Below, one piece after another: positions 33,841 through 42,561 of a stretch of 64,000 nt of DNA. Source of the stretch: Spongiibacteraceae bacterium (lineage in GTDB: Bacteria; Pseudomonadota; Gammaproteobacteria; Pseudomonadales; Dasaniaceae); the NCBI GenBank assembly GCA_028280715.1, contig JANQLG010000050.1:1-64000 (forward strand). Reading direction: 5' to 3'. Position numbers and translations under genes: made by a program. Every line of letters starts with the position of its first letter. The stretch's first letter is position 1. The notes beneath the pieces were generated by a model. That model was not told where the DNA came from. It made no database searches and saw nothing but the letters and a program-made list of their open reading frames with translations.

Positions 33841-33929
33841 ATATCTTCCTTAAGTAAAATCAAGCATAAAAACCATGTAATAAGCGCAAATTTTCGGGCA
33901 TGCTAATTTTTAATTAACATGATATGACA

Positions 33930-34121
33930 TCAGTATGAAATTGCATGAACTAGTGGGCGACCAGACTCACAATCTGGATTATTTTTATCATAACCTACGA
34001 TAATTTCCGCACCCGTTGCCCTAGCTGATAATAATACTGAAAAATATCGATCTCTTTGCTTTTCAGTTAGATTAGGCGACAAAACAAAATAACTTGTTGG
34101 GCATTGGTGATCTGGGGGCAT
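33930..34121 (-). pseudogene. Truncated small secreted paralog 2
   Basis: A 63-codon frame that matches only the second half of paralogs 1 and 3: CPTSYFVL..., then YFSVLLSARATGAEIIVGY and a late cysteine. There is no signal peptide, and the DNA upstream to 34254 shows no continuing frame of the family. It is best read as a 5'-truncated remnant. Confidence 0.55.
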
Positions 34122-34254
34122 AGATTCTAAGCCGAAACCTATTGATCCTTATAATTTATTAATTTTTAAACTTAGTATGCTGCATCATATATAGAAGCAG
34201 CATTGGGTTCTAATGAGTTAAGATCACTGAAATTTTCTTTTGTAATTAAAGTTT

Positions 34255-34587
34255 TTAGCTTTCAATACGCAAGTACCACAAAGTTTCAGACATAGGCTGG
34301 TCATTGCACGCACCTGCTCCCCAAATCCTGACAGTTGCTTTCCTAGCTTGAGCCGAAAGAAGAATACTTAAATACTCCTTTGCCATTGGTCGTGTTGCAG
34401 AAAAGGAATAATAATTACCATTAGACCCATGGCATGCAGGCGGGTTTGTAACTCCACCATCAGGGTATACATAAATTAGCATGTCCGTGTCGTAAACTAA
34501 TATCTTATCAATCGTTGATGAAGTTACACCTGCAAAAGACGATAACGATATTAAGGTACATAATAACAACATTAATGTCTGTTTCAT
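34255..34587 (-). CDS. Small secreted protein, paralog 3
   Basis: From the ATG at 34587, with an AGGAGAG ribosome site, this is a 110-residue protein with a Sec signal (ending near SSFA). The mature part carries CHGSNGNYYSFSA, then YLSILLSAQARKATVRIW and a second cysteine, the same plan as paralogs 1 and 2. The longer frame to 34617 is not needed. Function is unknown. Confidence 0.62.
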   Translation of the reverse strand: MKQTLMLLLCTLISLSSFAGVTSSTIDKILVYDTDMLIYVYPDGGVTNPPACHGSNGNYYSFSATRPMAKEYLSILLSAQARKATVRIWGAGACNDQPMSETLWYLRIES

Positions 34588-34874
34588 TTTCTCTCCTAAG
34601 TTTTGTAGTTTTAACAATTAATTAGCCTGACACTGTACATGTTTCAAGCAGTGTAATTCTGGCACGTCCAACGACATCCAAGATAATTTTATTTTTAAAT
34701 CAATGGGATGAGGTATTACCGGTAATCTCGCTTCAGGGTAAAGCGAGAGCTTATCCTGTTATTATCATCTAATCCCTTGCCCGCTCATCATAATTGCTAT
34801 GTATTAAAAATCAATGACACAAAGAGATTAATTCCAAGTTAGTAAACGTAACGAAATTGAAAAGAGGATGCCCC

Positions 34875-36062
34875 TTATGAACTCAATGCCCGGGCGATTG
34901 TCGACAACAAACTGACTCCTCCACTCAATGTTAAAACAGACATAACAGAGGCTACCGCATCCGTTCTTGGTATTGAAGGATACAGCCCATCTAATTTACT
35001 CCTCACTTCCTCAAGTTCTGTTATTGATGTTGTGCCTCCCAGTCTGATCTGATTAACCAGCGATGACTTACTGCCATTTTGATGAACATAAAAGGGGGCC
35101 CAACAAAAGATAAGTACAATTAAACCTGCAGTTACTGCACAAACAACACCCAACTGCAACCAGTTGACTGTATCCTTTAACACTAACGCATATCCCAAAC
35201 ACAAAGAAGCGATAGATACGACTACAGTATGAAGGCGATCCATCAAGATAATAGATCTCGACTGATATATCGCCGCATAAAATTCAATCACTTCATCAAA
35301 TGCTACTGCCTCATCAAAAGAGAAGTCATTTTTATTTGAAAGACCAATACTTCTCCATATCACATAGCCAATACCAAATGCACCAAACAGGATTGAGCCC
35401 ATGCCCAATAATTGCATAATCGTAAAATCAAAGCTAAAGCCAACTAAGGATACAGGGATAAACACCAAAGGCGGCAGCAAAAAACTCACGTACCCCCAAC
35501 CTTGAACCTTATTAAGTCCTTTTAGATCTTCTCCATAATCATCTATACCGGTGAGATATTGTTGTTTATCTTTAAATTTTTCCGCCACACCATCTATCTT
35601 CGATGATAACTCTTCAATACTCTGTTCAATATTGTTAGCAAAAAATACTATTAAAAAAACATAAAGAAATGTGAAGGTAAAACCTAAAGCAGCCTTAATA
35701 AATGACCAACCAAATTCGCCCATAACAGCAAGAACAAAAACAACAGACAAGCCAGAGAAAAAAGATTGCAAAAAAGCTAATTTAAATGCATTCATGTTCT
35801 GACCATAATCATCAAGATTCTTAGACAATACTTTTGCAAGTTTATCGATACAAGCAATCCATAGAACAACAGTGACCAAAATAAGATAAACAAAGCTATT
35901 GTCGTGTAAAACACTACCTAACAACATAAAAAAGCCTGCCAGCAATACCATTAAACCACCAACAACCGGCACAGCTAACAAAGGCGCTACACAGCCGCTT
36001 AGCATCAAGCAACAAAGTATCAACACACTCAACTTTGCAAGTTTTAACATGGCTTCATCCAT
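34875..36062 (-). CDS. Multi-pass membrane protein with lipobox, function unknown
   Basis: A 395-residue protein. A lipobox-like LMLSGC (Cys 24) follows the first hydrophobic stretch, then about eight further membrane helices are visible (for example 28-50, 57-72, 90-118, 122-144, 190-215, 222-242, 282-300, 308-325). A charged loop near 145-185 lies between them. A lipobox on a multi-pass protein is unusual; it may be chance. An ATG four codons in is a possible start. I know no family. It lies 56 bp behind the gene at 36119. Confidence 0.5.
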   Translation of the reverse strand: MDEAMLKLAKLSVLILCCLMLSGCVAPLLAVPVVGGLMVLLAGFFMLLGSVLHDNSFVYLILVTVVLWIACIDKLAKVLSKNLDDYGQNMNAFKLAFLQSFFSGLSVVFVLAVMGEFGWSFIKAALGFTFTFLYVFLIVFFANNIEQSIEELSSKIDGVAEKFKDKQQYLTGIDDYGEDLKGLNKVQGWGYVSFLLPPLVFIPVSLVGFSFDFTIMQLLGMGSILFGAFGIGYVIWRSIGLSNKNDFSFDEAVAFDEVIEFYAAIYQSRSIILMDRLHTVVVSIASLCLGYALVLKDTVNWLQLGVVCAVTAGLIVLIFCWAPFYVHQNGSKSSLVNQIRLGGTTSITELEEVRSKLDGLYPSIPRTDAVASVMSVLTLSGGVSLLSTIARALSS

Positions 36063-36118
36063 CTAAAAATCATTATGATAAAGGAAAAATATTTATATAT
36101 TGAAACACTTAAAATAAT

Positions 36119-36835
36119 TTAGGATTTAAAAATCTTCATATTATGCTCTTTTTCTAATGTGCCAATAGCAACAGACAAGAAAATAAATGCCAACCCGATC
36201 GAAAACAAAGTAAAAAAATCAGCCCATTCACGCGATAATAACTTAGCCAACATACCCACCAACGGAGCAAATGTGGAAAAAAATGCTAAAAACGACACAA
36301 TAAATACAGCCAAAGAAAACACACCAATAAATATTGCCCAAATAAATTTAACGAGAGAAAGAGTTTTTAATCCAAAAATATTATCTATTTTTCCAAATAC
36401 TTTTTTAAAAGGTGAAGCTATAAGATAAATTAAAGAGATCAAAGGAAAAAACACGCCCATATAGATAGGCAAAGAAAAAAGGATAAATACAAAACCAGCG
36501 CCAAACTCTTCAGCGATAAAGTATATGGAAAGCAGATAACTGTAAATAAAGAGTGATATAGCAGAAAAAGCAGCTAGATAAGCATAATATTTAATCGAAA
36601 TTATGCTTTTACATATTAAGCAGATGAACAAAGCCCCTGCAATTATCGTAAGGCCATATATATGAAAACTGACAATTTTATTAAGAACATAAAGCAAGAT
36701 ACTAACAGGATAAGAAAATAAACTGGAGAAGTAATCTGTGGAAATATCAGGAATAGAAGCCAGCAGCCTGATAAAAAGCAGGAGAAATACAACCAATAAA
36801 AAGCCAGCTAAATATAGACTCAGAACAACCTTCAT
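36119..36835 (-). CDS. Multi-pass membrane protein, function unknown
   Basis: A 238-residue, very hydrophobic protein with six or seven membrane helices and almost no charged loops longer than ten residues. It is encoded 56 bp upstream of the 395-residue membrane protein and in the same direction, so the two may form one complex. The DNA here is more AT-rich than that of the flanking enzyme genes, which may point to recent transfer. Confidence 0.5.
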   Translation of the reverse strand: MKVVLSLYLAGFLLVVFLLLFIRLLASIPDISTDYFSSLFSYPVSILLYVLNKIVSFHIYGLTIIAGALFICLICKSIISIKYYAYLAAFSAISLFIYSYLLSIYFIAEEFGAGFVFILFSLPIYMGVFFPLISLIYLIASPFKKVFGKIDNIFGLKTLSLVKFIWAIFIGVFSLAVFIVSFLAFFSTFAPLVGMLAKLLSREWADFFTLFSIGLAFIFLSVAIGTLEKEHNMKIFKS

Positions 36836-37038
36836 TTCAACATCATCCCTATGCTATTTAATGAGTTATCGGGAACCTATATCAACTCTTACACTACAAT
36901 AATTTTTTGATCTTATATCCCATTATAGCCGGCCAATAATCAAGGAAATCTTGTCCCCCCTCAGAACCAATACCTATCTGATTTAAATACACTTACGTCT
37001 ATTTGACTCAAACAGACGCAAGCACTGATAAATATTGA

Positions 37039-38361
37039 TTAATGGCGTGTTGTGTAACCCATCACCTTGTACGGTTTGTTGCTATAGCTATCGGTAATAG
37101 CCTGAATAGCGATATTGACAGCATCGTCACGGAAAGAAATGTGGCGATAGGTTGTCAGCTGAGTCATAAACACACCGACCATATTTTCTACCGGATCAAT
37201 CCACATACCAGTTCCCCAACCACCACGGTGACTAAAGCTGCCTGGCGTCAAATTAACACGAGCTTTGCCGGCGTCTACCAATACACCGAGACCCAGGCCC
37301 ATACCATAACCGGGACCCCAGCTACCGATAGCCTTATCTCCACTGTGATTGGTAGCCATCAGGTTAACGGTTTTTGGACTCAGCAGGCGCTCGCCATCCA
37401 ATTCACCACCATTCGCCAGCATTTGACCAAAGCGCCAAATATCGTGAACAGTAGAGAATAATCCTGACCAACCTGGGTGATAGCTTTTTCCATAAACAGG
37501 CTCTAAAGCATAATCAGGACTTTTATGCAGCTCAATAGTTTTGTTAGGGCCTGTAGGCTGATAAACGGAAGCAACACGATGCAATTTTTCTTCAGGTACG
37601 CTATAACCAGTGTCCTTCATTTTTAACGGTTTAAAAATGCGCTCTTGTAAGAATTTTTCGATTGGCATGCCGGAAATGCGCTCAATAATCAGCACAATAT
37701 AATCCGAAGATAATCCGTACTTCCATTCATCCCCTGGATGAAAGGAAAGCGGCAAACTTGACCAGGCAATAACATTGTCCTCTACCGTGTCATGCAACTT
37801 ACGTACTTCAAGCTCTTCCTCCGTCAACATATCTCTAGGCGGCACTAAACCAGATTGATGCGTGAGAAGATGACGAAAAGTGATTGGGCGCACAGCGTCA
37901 ACACGCTCAGTAGTACTAGTGCCATCTTCATTTTTCACAACCACCTTGAGATTTTCCATTTCTGGAATAAATTTAGTGACAGAATCCGTCAAACGAAAGT
38001 GTCCCTCCTCGTGCAACATCATCAATCCCACCGCAACTACTGTCTTGGTAATCGACATAATGTGGTAGATGGTGTCATCTGTCATCAACTGATCGGTTTC
38101 TTTGTTTTTCCAACCCTGTGAATTCAGGTAAAGCACTTTGCCGTTACGCGCAACCAAAGAAATAGTGCCAGACAAATGATTGTCATCGATATAACCCTGA
38201 AGATTGGTTGTCATTCGTTCCAAACGCTCTGATGAAACGCCCTGACTTTCAGGCTTGGCTCTCGGAAACTTGTCAGCCGAGGCAGAACTACACCATAACA
38301 GGGCAATAGCTGTAGCCGATAAGATTATTTTTGACGGATGTTTCAGGCGTGCTTTAAACAT
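37039..38361 (-). CDS. Exported serine hydrolase, beta-lactamase/EstB-like
   Basis: A 440-residue protein of the class C beta-lactamase/penicillin-binding fold (serine hydrolase family). It has a Sec signal (ending near SSASA), the SxxK nucleophile motif as SITK near residue 101, a Tyr-containing second motif in WKYGLSSDY near 216, and HRGGWGTGMW near 385 in the place of the KTG box. Most relatives are esterases rather than true beta-lactamases. It is monocistronic, at the edge of the exported catabolic locus. The substrate is unknown. Confidence 0.8.
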   Translation of the reverse strand: MFKARLKHPSKIILSATAIALLWCSSASADKFPRAKPESQGVSSERLERMTTNLQGYIDDNHLSGTISLVARNGKVLYLNSQGWKNKETDQLMTDDTIYHIMSITKTVVAVGLMMLHEEGHFRLTDSVTKFIPEMENLKVVVKNEDGTSTTERVDAVRPITFRHLLTHQSGLVPPRDMLTEEELEVRKLHDTVEDNVIAWSSLPLSFHPGDEWKYGLSSDYIVLIIERISGMPIEKFLQERIFKPLKMKDTGYSVPEEKLHRVASVYQPTGPNKTIELHKSPDYALEPVYGKSYHPGWSGLFSTVHDIWRFGQMLANGGELDGERLLSPKTVNLMATNHSGDKAIGSWGPGYGMGLGLGVLVDAGKARVNLTPGSFSHRGGWGTGMWIDPVENMVGVFMTQLTTYRHISFRDDAVNIAIQAITDSYSNKPYKVMGYTTRH

Positions 38362-38525
38362 ACTCAGGACCCTTATTATTGATAGATTAATAATCCAGCA
38401 GGCATGTTAAATATAAGCCGAGCAAAAAGAAAGAGGAAAACAATCACTAATAATATTGACCATCAAACTCTGGAGAGTATGCGCAGTTTTTAATTCAACT
38501 CATACAAAAGAAGCCTATTAATAAC

Positions 38526-38548
38526 CGGGCGCGTTGAGATCGCGCCCG
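38526..38548 (-). terminator. Hairpin after the dihaem cytochrome gene
   Basis: CGGGCGCG (38526-38533) pairs with CGCGCCCG (38541-38548) around 7 nt, 19 bp past the stop of the minus-strand dihaem gene. Downstream there is only a weak T-rich stretch. Confidence 0.6.
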
Positions 38549-38566
38549 ATGTTTAATAAGTAACAG

Positions 38567-40030
38567 TTAGTCGATAACACTTAATCCACTAGGCACCGCA
38601 TCGGGAATATCATCACTCAAATCGACACTATCAGGATCGGTTAGTGCTTTCAAAAATTCCACAATATCAGCAACTTCTTGATCCGTCATACTCACTGGAC
38701 GCAGCCTGCGCTCAGCGCGTGCCGCGTCGGCAATCGCTTCAAGCCGCTGAAGATCATTCATCACAACAAAATCCAGCGCATCCAAATCCGCTCTAAAGGG
38801 CAGCGCAGCTTGTGTTTGATCGTAATTGAATAATGCACCTACCGGGTTAATATAATGCCGCACAATATCTTCTAGCGAAGCATAAGCACCAGCATGTCCA
38901 TAAGGTGCAGTTAATTCTACATTGCGCAAGGACGGCGTTTTAAATTTAAATCGGTCAGCAATATCTCCGGTAACACGCTCGCGACCAAAATCTTCGCGGC
39001 CGTCAGTGTATCCAGGAGAATTATCACCTGCACCCGGTCCAATCTGCGGCATAGCAATGGCATGGAAGTTATTGTCTGTTTGTAATCGGCCTCGGTGACA
39101 GCGATTACAACCTTTTTCACGAAACAGTTCCTGCCCGCGCAATGCCGCATCACTCATTACATCTTCACCGCGCAATTGTCGATCAAAGGGTGAATTACGT
39201 GCACCCCAGGTAGCAATCTCAAAAGCGGCAATGGCATTGGCAGCTTGCACAAAGGTAATATTGGCAGCAGTGACCACCTCATCTGGGTAAGCCTCGCTAA
39301 ACAGCTCAACATACTCCGGAATATTGCGCAGGCGCTCGGCCAATAACTCCCACACACCAGCTGGCCCCGCCAAATCACCGGCAGCCACAGCAGCGGCAAT
39401 GGCATTTTCATCGCCCTGCCCCGCCATCTCCGTCGCTGAAGTCACCGGGAACATCGCCTGCACCGCAACAATGTTCGTCAACCCCAGCGGTAAATCATCA
39501 CCCGCAGGGTTTAGGAAACCAGAGGGTTGATCCTCATCAATTTCGATACGACCATCCCAAAACATATGACCTGTAATCACCCGTCCCAAATTAAATAACG
39601 CAGGTGAATTGCGTGGTACGCGCTCAAAGATGGCATCATCCCCTATACCGGTATCACGAAATGGCCCAAGCCCAGTAGCACCTTCACCGATTGGTAGAGA
39701 AATCGCGTCACCAGTCCATGTGAAAGGATGATGACAAGTCGAGCAGGAAATATTTCGATTACCACTTAATTCCTTGTCAAAAAACAACAGGCGGCCTAAT
39801 TCCACTTGTGCAGGTGTTCCTATTGCAACTCGTCTGTCATTAGGCCTATCCGGTCGATTTCTGTCATCGCGGCGTCCATCTCGATTTCGAGCATTGCGCG
39901 TATCGTCTGTCGTTACATTACTTTGTATATCTGGGGAGGGTTGTTGAATTTGTGCCTGTCCAGGTAAAGCCATTGCTGCAAAAAGTAACAGCAATAGTAT
40001 TTTTCTATGTATAAAATTATGCATAGTCAT
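38567..40030 (-). CDS. Dihaem cytochrome c peroxidase/MauG-family protein
   Basis: A 487-residue exported dihaem protein. After a Sec signal (ending near GQAQ) comes an Arg/Asp/Asn-rich segment (about 38-70), then the two haem sites CSTCH (near 98) and CNRCH (near 310). LGRLLFFDKELSGN before the first site and the FKTPSLRNVELTAPYGHAGAY stretch in the C-terminal half are typical of bacterial cytochrome c peroxidases and MauG-like enzymes. It could remove peroxide or oxidise a substrate; the low-complexity insert is unusual. A perfect CRP-type site lies 37 bp ahead of the start. Confidence 0.87.
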   Translation of the reverse strand: MTMHNFIHRKILLLLLFAAMALPGQAQIQQPSPDIQSNVTTDDTRNARNRDGRRDDRNRPDRPNDRRVAIGTPAQVELGRLLFFDKELSGNRNISCSTCHHPFTWTGDAISLPIGEGATGLGPFRDTGIGDDAIFERVPRNSPALFNLGRVITGHMFWDGRIEIDEDQPSGFLNPAGDDLPLGLTNIVAVQAMFPVTSATEMAGQGDENAIAAAVAAGDLAGPAGVWELLAERLRNIPEYVELFSEAYPDEVVTAANITFVQAANAIAAFEIATWGARNSPFDRQLRGEDVMSDAALRGQELFREKGCNRCHRGRLQTDNNFHAIAMPQIGPGAGDNSPGYTDGREDFGRERVTGDIADRFKFKTPSLRNVELTAPYGHAGAYASLEDIVRHYINPVGALFNYDQTQAALPFRADLDALDFVVMNDLQRLEAIADAARAERRLRPVSMTDQEVADIVEFLKALTDPDSVDLSDDIPDAVPSGLSVID

Positions 40031-40066
40031 TCTCCTAATTAATCACCATTTGAAAATGGATAGTGC

Positions 40067-40082
40067 TGTGATGCGCATCACA
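40067..40082. promoter_or_regulatory. CRP/Vfr-type operator ahead of the dihaem gene
   Basis: TGTGATGCGCATCACA is a perfect 16-bp palindrome that fits the CRP consensus TGTGA-N6-TCACA in every position. It lies 37 bp upstream of the dihaem cytochrome start, in a 305-bp gap that otherwise shows nothing I can name. Confidence 0.75.
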
Positions 40083-40335
40083 AAAAACTGAGCGACTTAT
40101 GCATTCGGTTATTTCAACATCTCGCCAGTTGATATGATGGAACACACCACTACGAACAAACGCGCAGTTAGAGAAAGCGTTGACGGGAAAATAAAGTGAC
40201 TTATGAAACTTATAACAGGGTCACATTTTATAGTGACAAAACGGGTGAAACTCTAAGACATCGGCTTTGTTAATAATTAATAAAGAAGAAGAACTATGCA
40301 CTAAAAAACTAAACTTAATTTGGCGACTGTGCGCA

Positions 40336-41157
40336 TCAATCACTTACGGTATAGTTTTCTATTTCCGGAGGGCAGGATCCATGCTGTTGGCAAAGTGCTT
40401 TTAAACTTCCTTCGGCAACGAGCTCATTAAATGCACCAGGTAAATGCTGCTTTAAGAATTCATAGTTTGATGAACTTTTGCTAATCGCCACTAGAGCAGC
40501 TGGAGGATAGGGCTGTTTAAATTTAGCAATAGTAATTTCCGGATACTCTTTCATCATATCATCCCTGTTAAGCGTATGAGCTATAAAGGCATCTATACGC
40601 TTTGACAACAGCAATTTAGGTAATTGCGCCTCTATTTGCATCTCCATCTTATTAATAAGTGCATCACTATCAAATCGCTCGAAATAGGCCACACCTTTAA
40701 CAACACCGACATTTAAGCGATACAAATCCTGATAATTCATCAACTTATTTGTGTCTTCTGAACGAATATAAAACGGAATCGACGAACCCTGTGATTCAAT
40801 CATGTGGAAATAATCCAAATATTCCTTTCGTTCTTCCGTGACTGTGATTAATACGATGAGATCAGCATTACCATCATGTAATTGAGCCATGCAGCGTTTA
40901 AAGGGACAATCATCATTAACCAGTGAAACGTTTAATTTGCGAGCTACGCTTTCAACCAACGCTTTTTTAAACCGTTCGGAGCGCAAACTGATAGCCGAGT
41001 TATCACTTTGCATTAACGCATGATGGATAAGAAGGTGATCAGCAGATAGAGGCTGGCTGATTAGACAGGCGAACAATAAAGGAAGAAAAGCGTTTAATTT
41101 TTTTTCAAAATTCTTTTTAATACTCGCAGTATGCTTTAATAACGCCCGATGAATCAT
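40336..41157 (-). CDS. Periplasmic amino-acid-type solute-binding protein
   Basis: An exported protein of the type 2 periplasmic-binding fold (SBP_bac_3-like). From the ATG at 41157 it has 273 residues with a long positively charged signal start and hydrophobic core ending near QPLSA. DGNADLIVLITVTEERKEYLDYF is the family's typical middle segment. Four cysteines are present. No ABC transporter genes are adjacent. The frame is open for 15 more codons upstream; a GGGAGG lies inside that stretch but spaced far from the ATG, so the start is not certain. Confidence 0.65.
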   Translation of the reverse strand: MIHRALLKHTASIKKNFEKKLNAFLPLLFACLISQPLSADHLLIHHALMQSDNSAISLRSERFKKALVESVARKLNVSLVNDDCPFKRCMAQLHDGNADLIVLITVTEERKEYLDYFHMIESQGSSIPFYIRSEDTNKLMNYQDLYRLNVGVVKGVAYFERFDSDALINKMEMQIEAQLPKLLLSKRIDAFIAHTLNRDDMMKEYPEITIAKFKQPYPPAALVAISKSSSNYEFLKQHLPGAFNELVAEGSLKALCQQHGSCPPEIENYTVSD

Positions 41158-41390
41158 ACAACTCTGCTCAACATTCCTCCCTGAATACAAATAATTTATC
41201 AATTAGTAGTGTATATCGAAAAGACTAAATAAAAACACCCAATATAAAAAGGTGAGACATTGTTCTCTTAACTATTCAGAGATAACTATCCGTCCTGGCC
41301 GGTAATGACGGCTGGTCTGAAGCTGATTGCTTTTGTTAATCGCTACAGCCAACCGATTATCGCTGAATAAACCTGCATACAGCCCAATAA

Positions 41391-41882
41391 TTATTCGGGC
41401 CGTGCAGCGACAACTTCAATTTCAACCAGCATACCAGATGATACTAAGCCAGCTATTTGTACCGCTGAACGCGAAGGCAAATTAGGCTGCTCTTCAGTAC
41501 CAAAGTATTGTGTGTAAGCTTCCATAAACCCTCTAAAATCCATCTTGCCGCCTTTGGAGGGATCACCCACTAAAAATACCGTCATTTTAATTACGTCACC
41601 CATGGTCAGGCCTTTGGCCTCCAGGGATGATTTAATTCTTTCCAGCACAGAAATAGTTTGTACCTTGGTATCACCCCAAAACTCAGCTGAACCACGTTCG
41701 GCTTCACGATTGGCAGGTGCAGGTACTTTACCGCTAAGATAAACCAGCGTCGTACCCGGTTTAACTTCCACTGCTTCGGCTATAGGGAATGTTGAATTAT
41801 TGGGCAGGGGATAACGCTCAACCTCGGCCTGAGCTATACCCGCCACTAACATTAACACCATGGCGATAAATTTTATTTTCAT
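41391..41882 (-). CDS. Exported RidA/YjgF-family protein
   Basis: A 163-residue Rid-family protein with a Sec signal (MKIKFIAMVLMLVAGIAQA). Cytosolic RidA proteins deaminate reactive enamine/imine intermediates; the RSAVQIAGL segment here supplies the usual arginine. I place the start at 41882, because the AAGGAG ribosome site lies inside the longer frame. It is the last gene of a seven-gene operon that starts at 48353 and includes a TAT-exported amine-oxidase-like flavoprotein, which could generate imines in the periplasm; that link is inference. Confidence 0.85.
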   Translation of the reverse strand: MKIKFIAMVLMLVAGIAQAEVERYPLPNNSTFPIAEAVEVKPGTTLVYLSGKVPAPANREAERGSAEFWGDTKVQTISVLERIKSSLEAKGLTMGDVIKMTVFLVGDPSKGGKMDFRGFMEAYTQYFGTEEQPNLPSRSAVQIAGLVSSGMLVEIEVVAARPE

Positions 41883-41922
41883 GATTAACTCCTTATTCAA
41901 TATTTTAAAATCGCAATTATTA

Positions 41923-42561
41923 TTAATTTGCTAGTGTATTAATGTAAAACACAACATCAAGAATGGCCCGATCATCAGCCAACATCTGCGATGCGCTAAG
42001 CATTTGTGCGCCTGGCATGTCTCCTGGCGTATCACCACGCAAGCGCTGTTTATAGGATTGCAACTGTCTAAACAAATACCAATCATTTTGCCCGGCCAAA
42101 CGTGGTGCCTTCATCGCCTCGTTGCCCTCACCTTTCAAGCCATGACAGGCACTGCAGCCAGCATAAAGCCTGCGACCGCGCACGACATCACCCCCCTCCA
42201 CTGTCGCCTTAGCCAGCTTGTCAGGAAGATCACCGACAAATTCGGCAATAGCGTTAATCTCTTCGGCAGACAACTCCAATGTCATTGGTTGCATCTCCCG
42301 CCCGATAATATCATCAGGCAAAGTACCACGAATGCTCTGCTTATAGTTGGTCAACTGTTGCTTGATATAAGTACTGCTTAGTATCGACAGATTGGGCGCA
42401 TCAATACTAGAGTTACCCTGAAAGCTGGCACCATGACACACAGTACAAAACTCATAACGCTGCGGTGTAACGATATCCTGCGCCAACACATTTACCGATA
42501 ACGTCGATACCGCACTAACAACCAGTAAAAAGGTCAGTATTTTCATCGATAGTTTCTTCAT
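41923..42561 (-). CDS. Exported dihaem c-type cytochrome
   Basis: A 212-residue protein with a Sec signal (ending near VLAQ) and two haem-binding sites, CTVCH near residue 37 and CSACH near residue 134, in two homologous class I cytochrome c halves. Methionine-containing stretches after each site (QPM, AQM) may be the sixth ligands. Its start overlaps the stop of the flavoprotein gene by 4 bp, so it probably takes electrons from that enzyme or from the quinoprotein of the same operon. Confidence 0.88.
   Translation of the reverse strand: MKKLSMKILTFLLVVSAVSTLSVNVLAQDIVTPQRYEFCTVCHGASFQGNSSIDAPNLSILSSTYIKQQLTNYKQSIRGTLPDDIIGREMQPMTLELSAEEINAIAEFVGDLPDKLAKATVEGGDVVRGRRLYAGCSACHGLKGEGNEAMKAPRLAGQNDWYLFRQLQSYKQRLRGDTPGDMPGAQMLSASQMLADDRAILDVVFYINTLAN

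Noticed and set aside
34727-34747. CTCGCTT/AAGCGAG hairpin as a terminator of the membrane protein gene
   Set aside because: It lies upstream of the region it would need to end, more than 120 bp past the stop, with no T-run.
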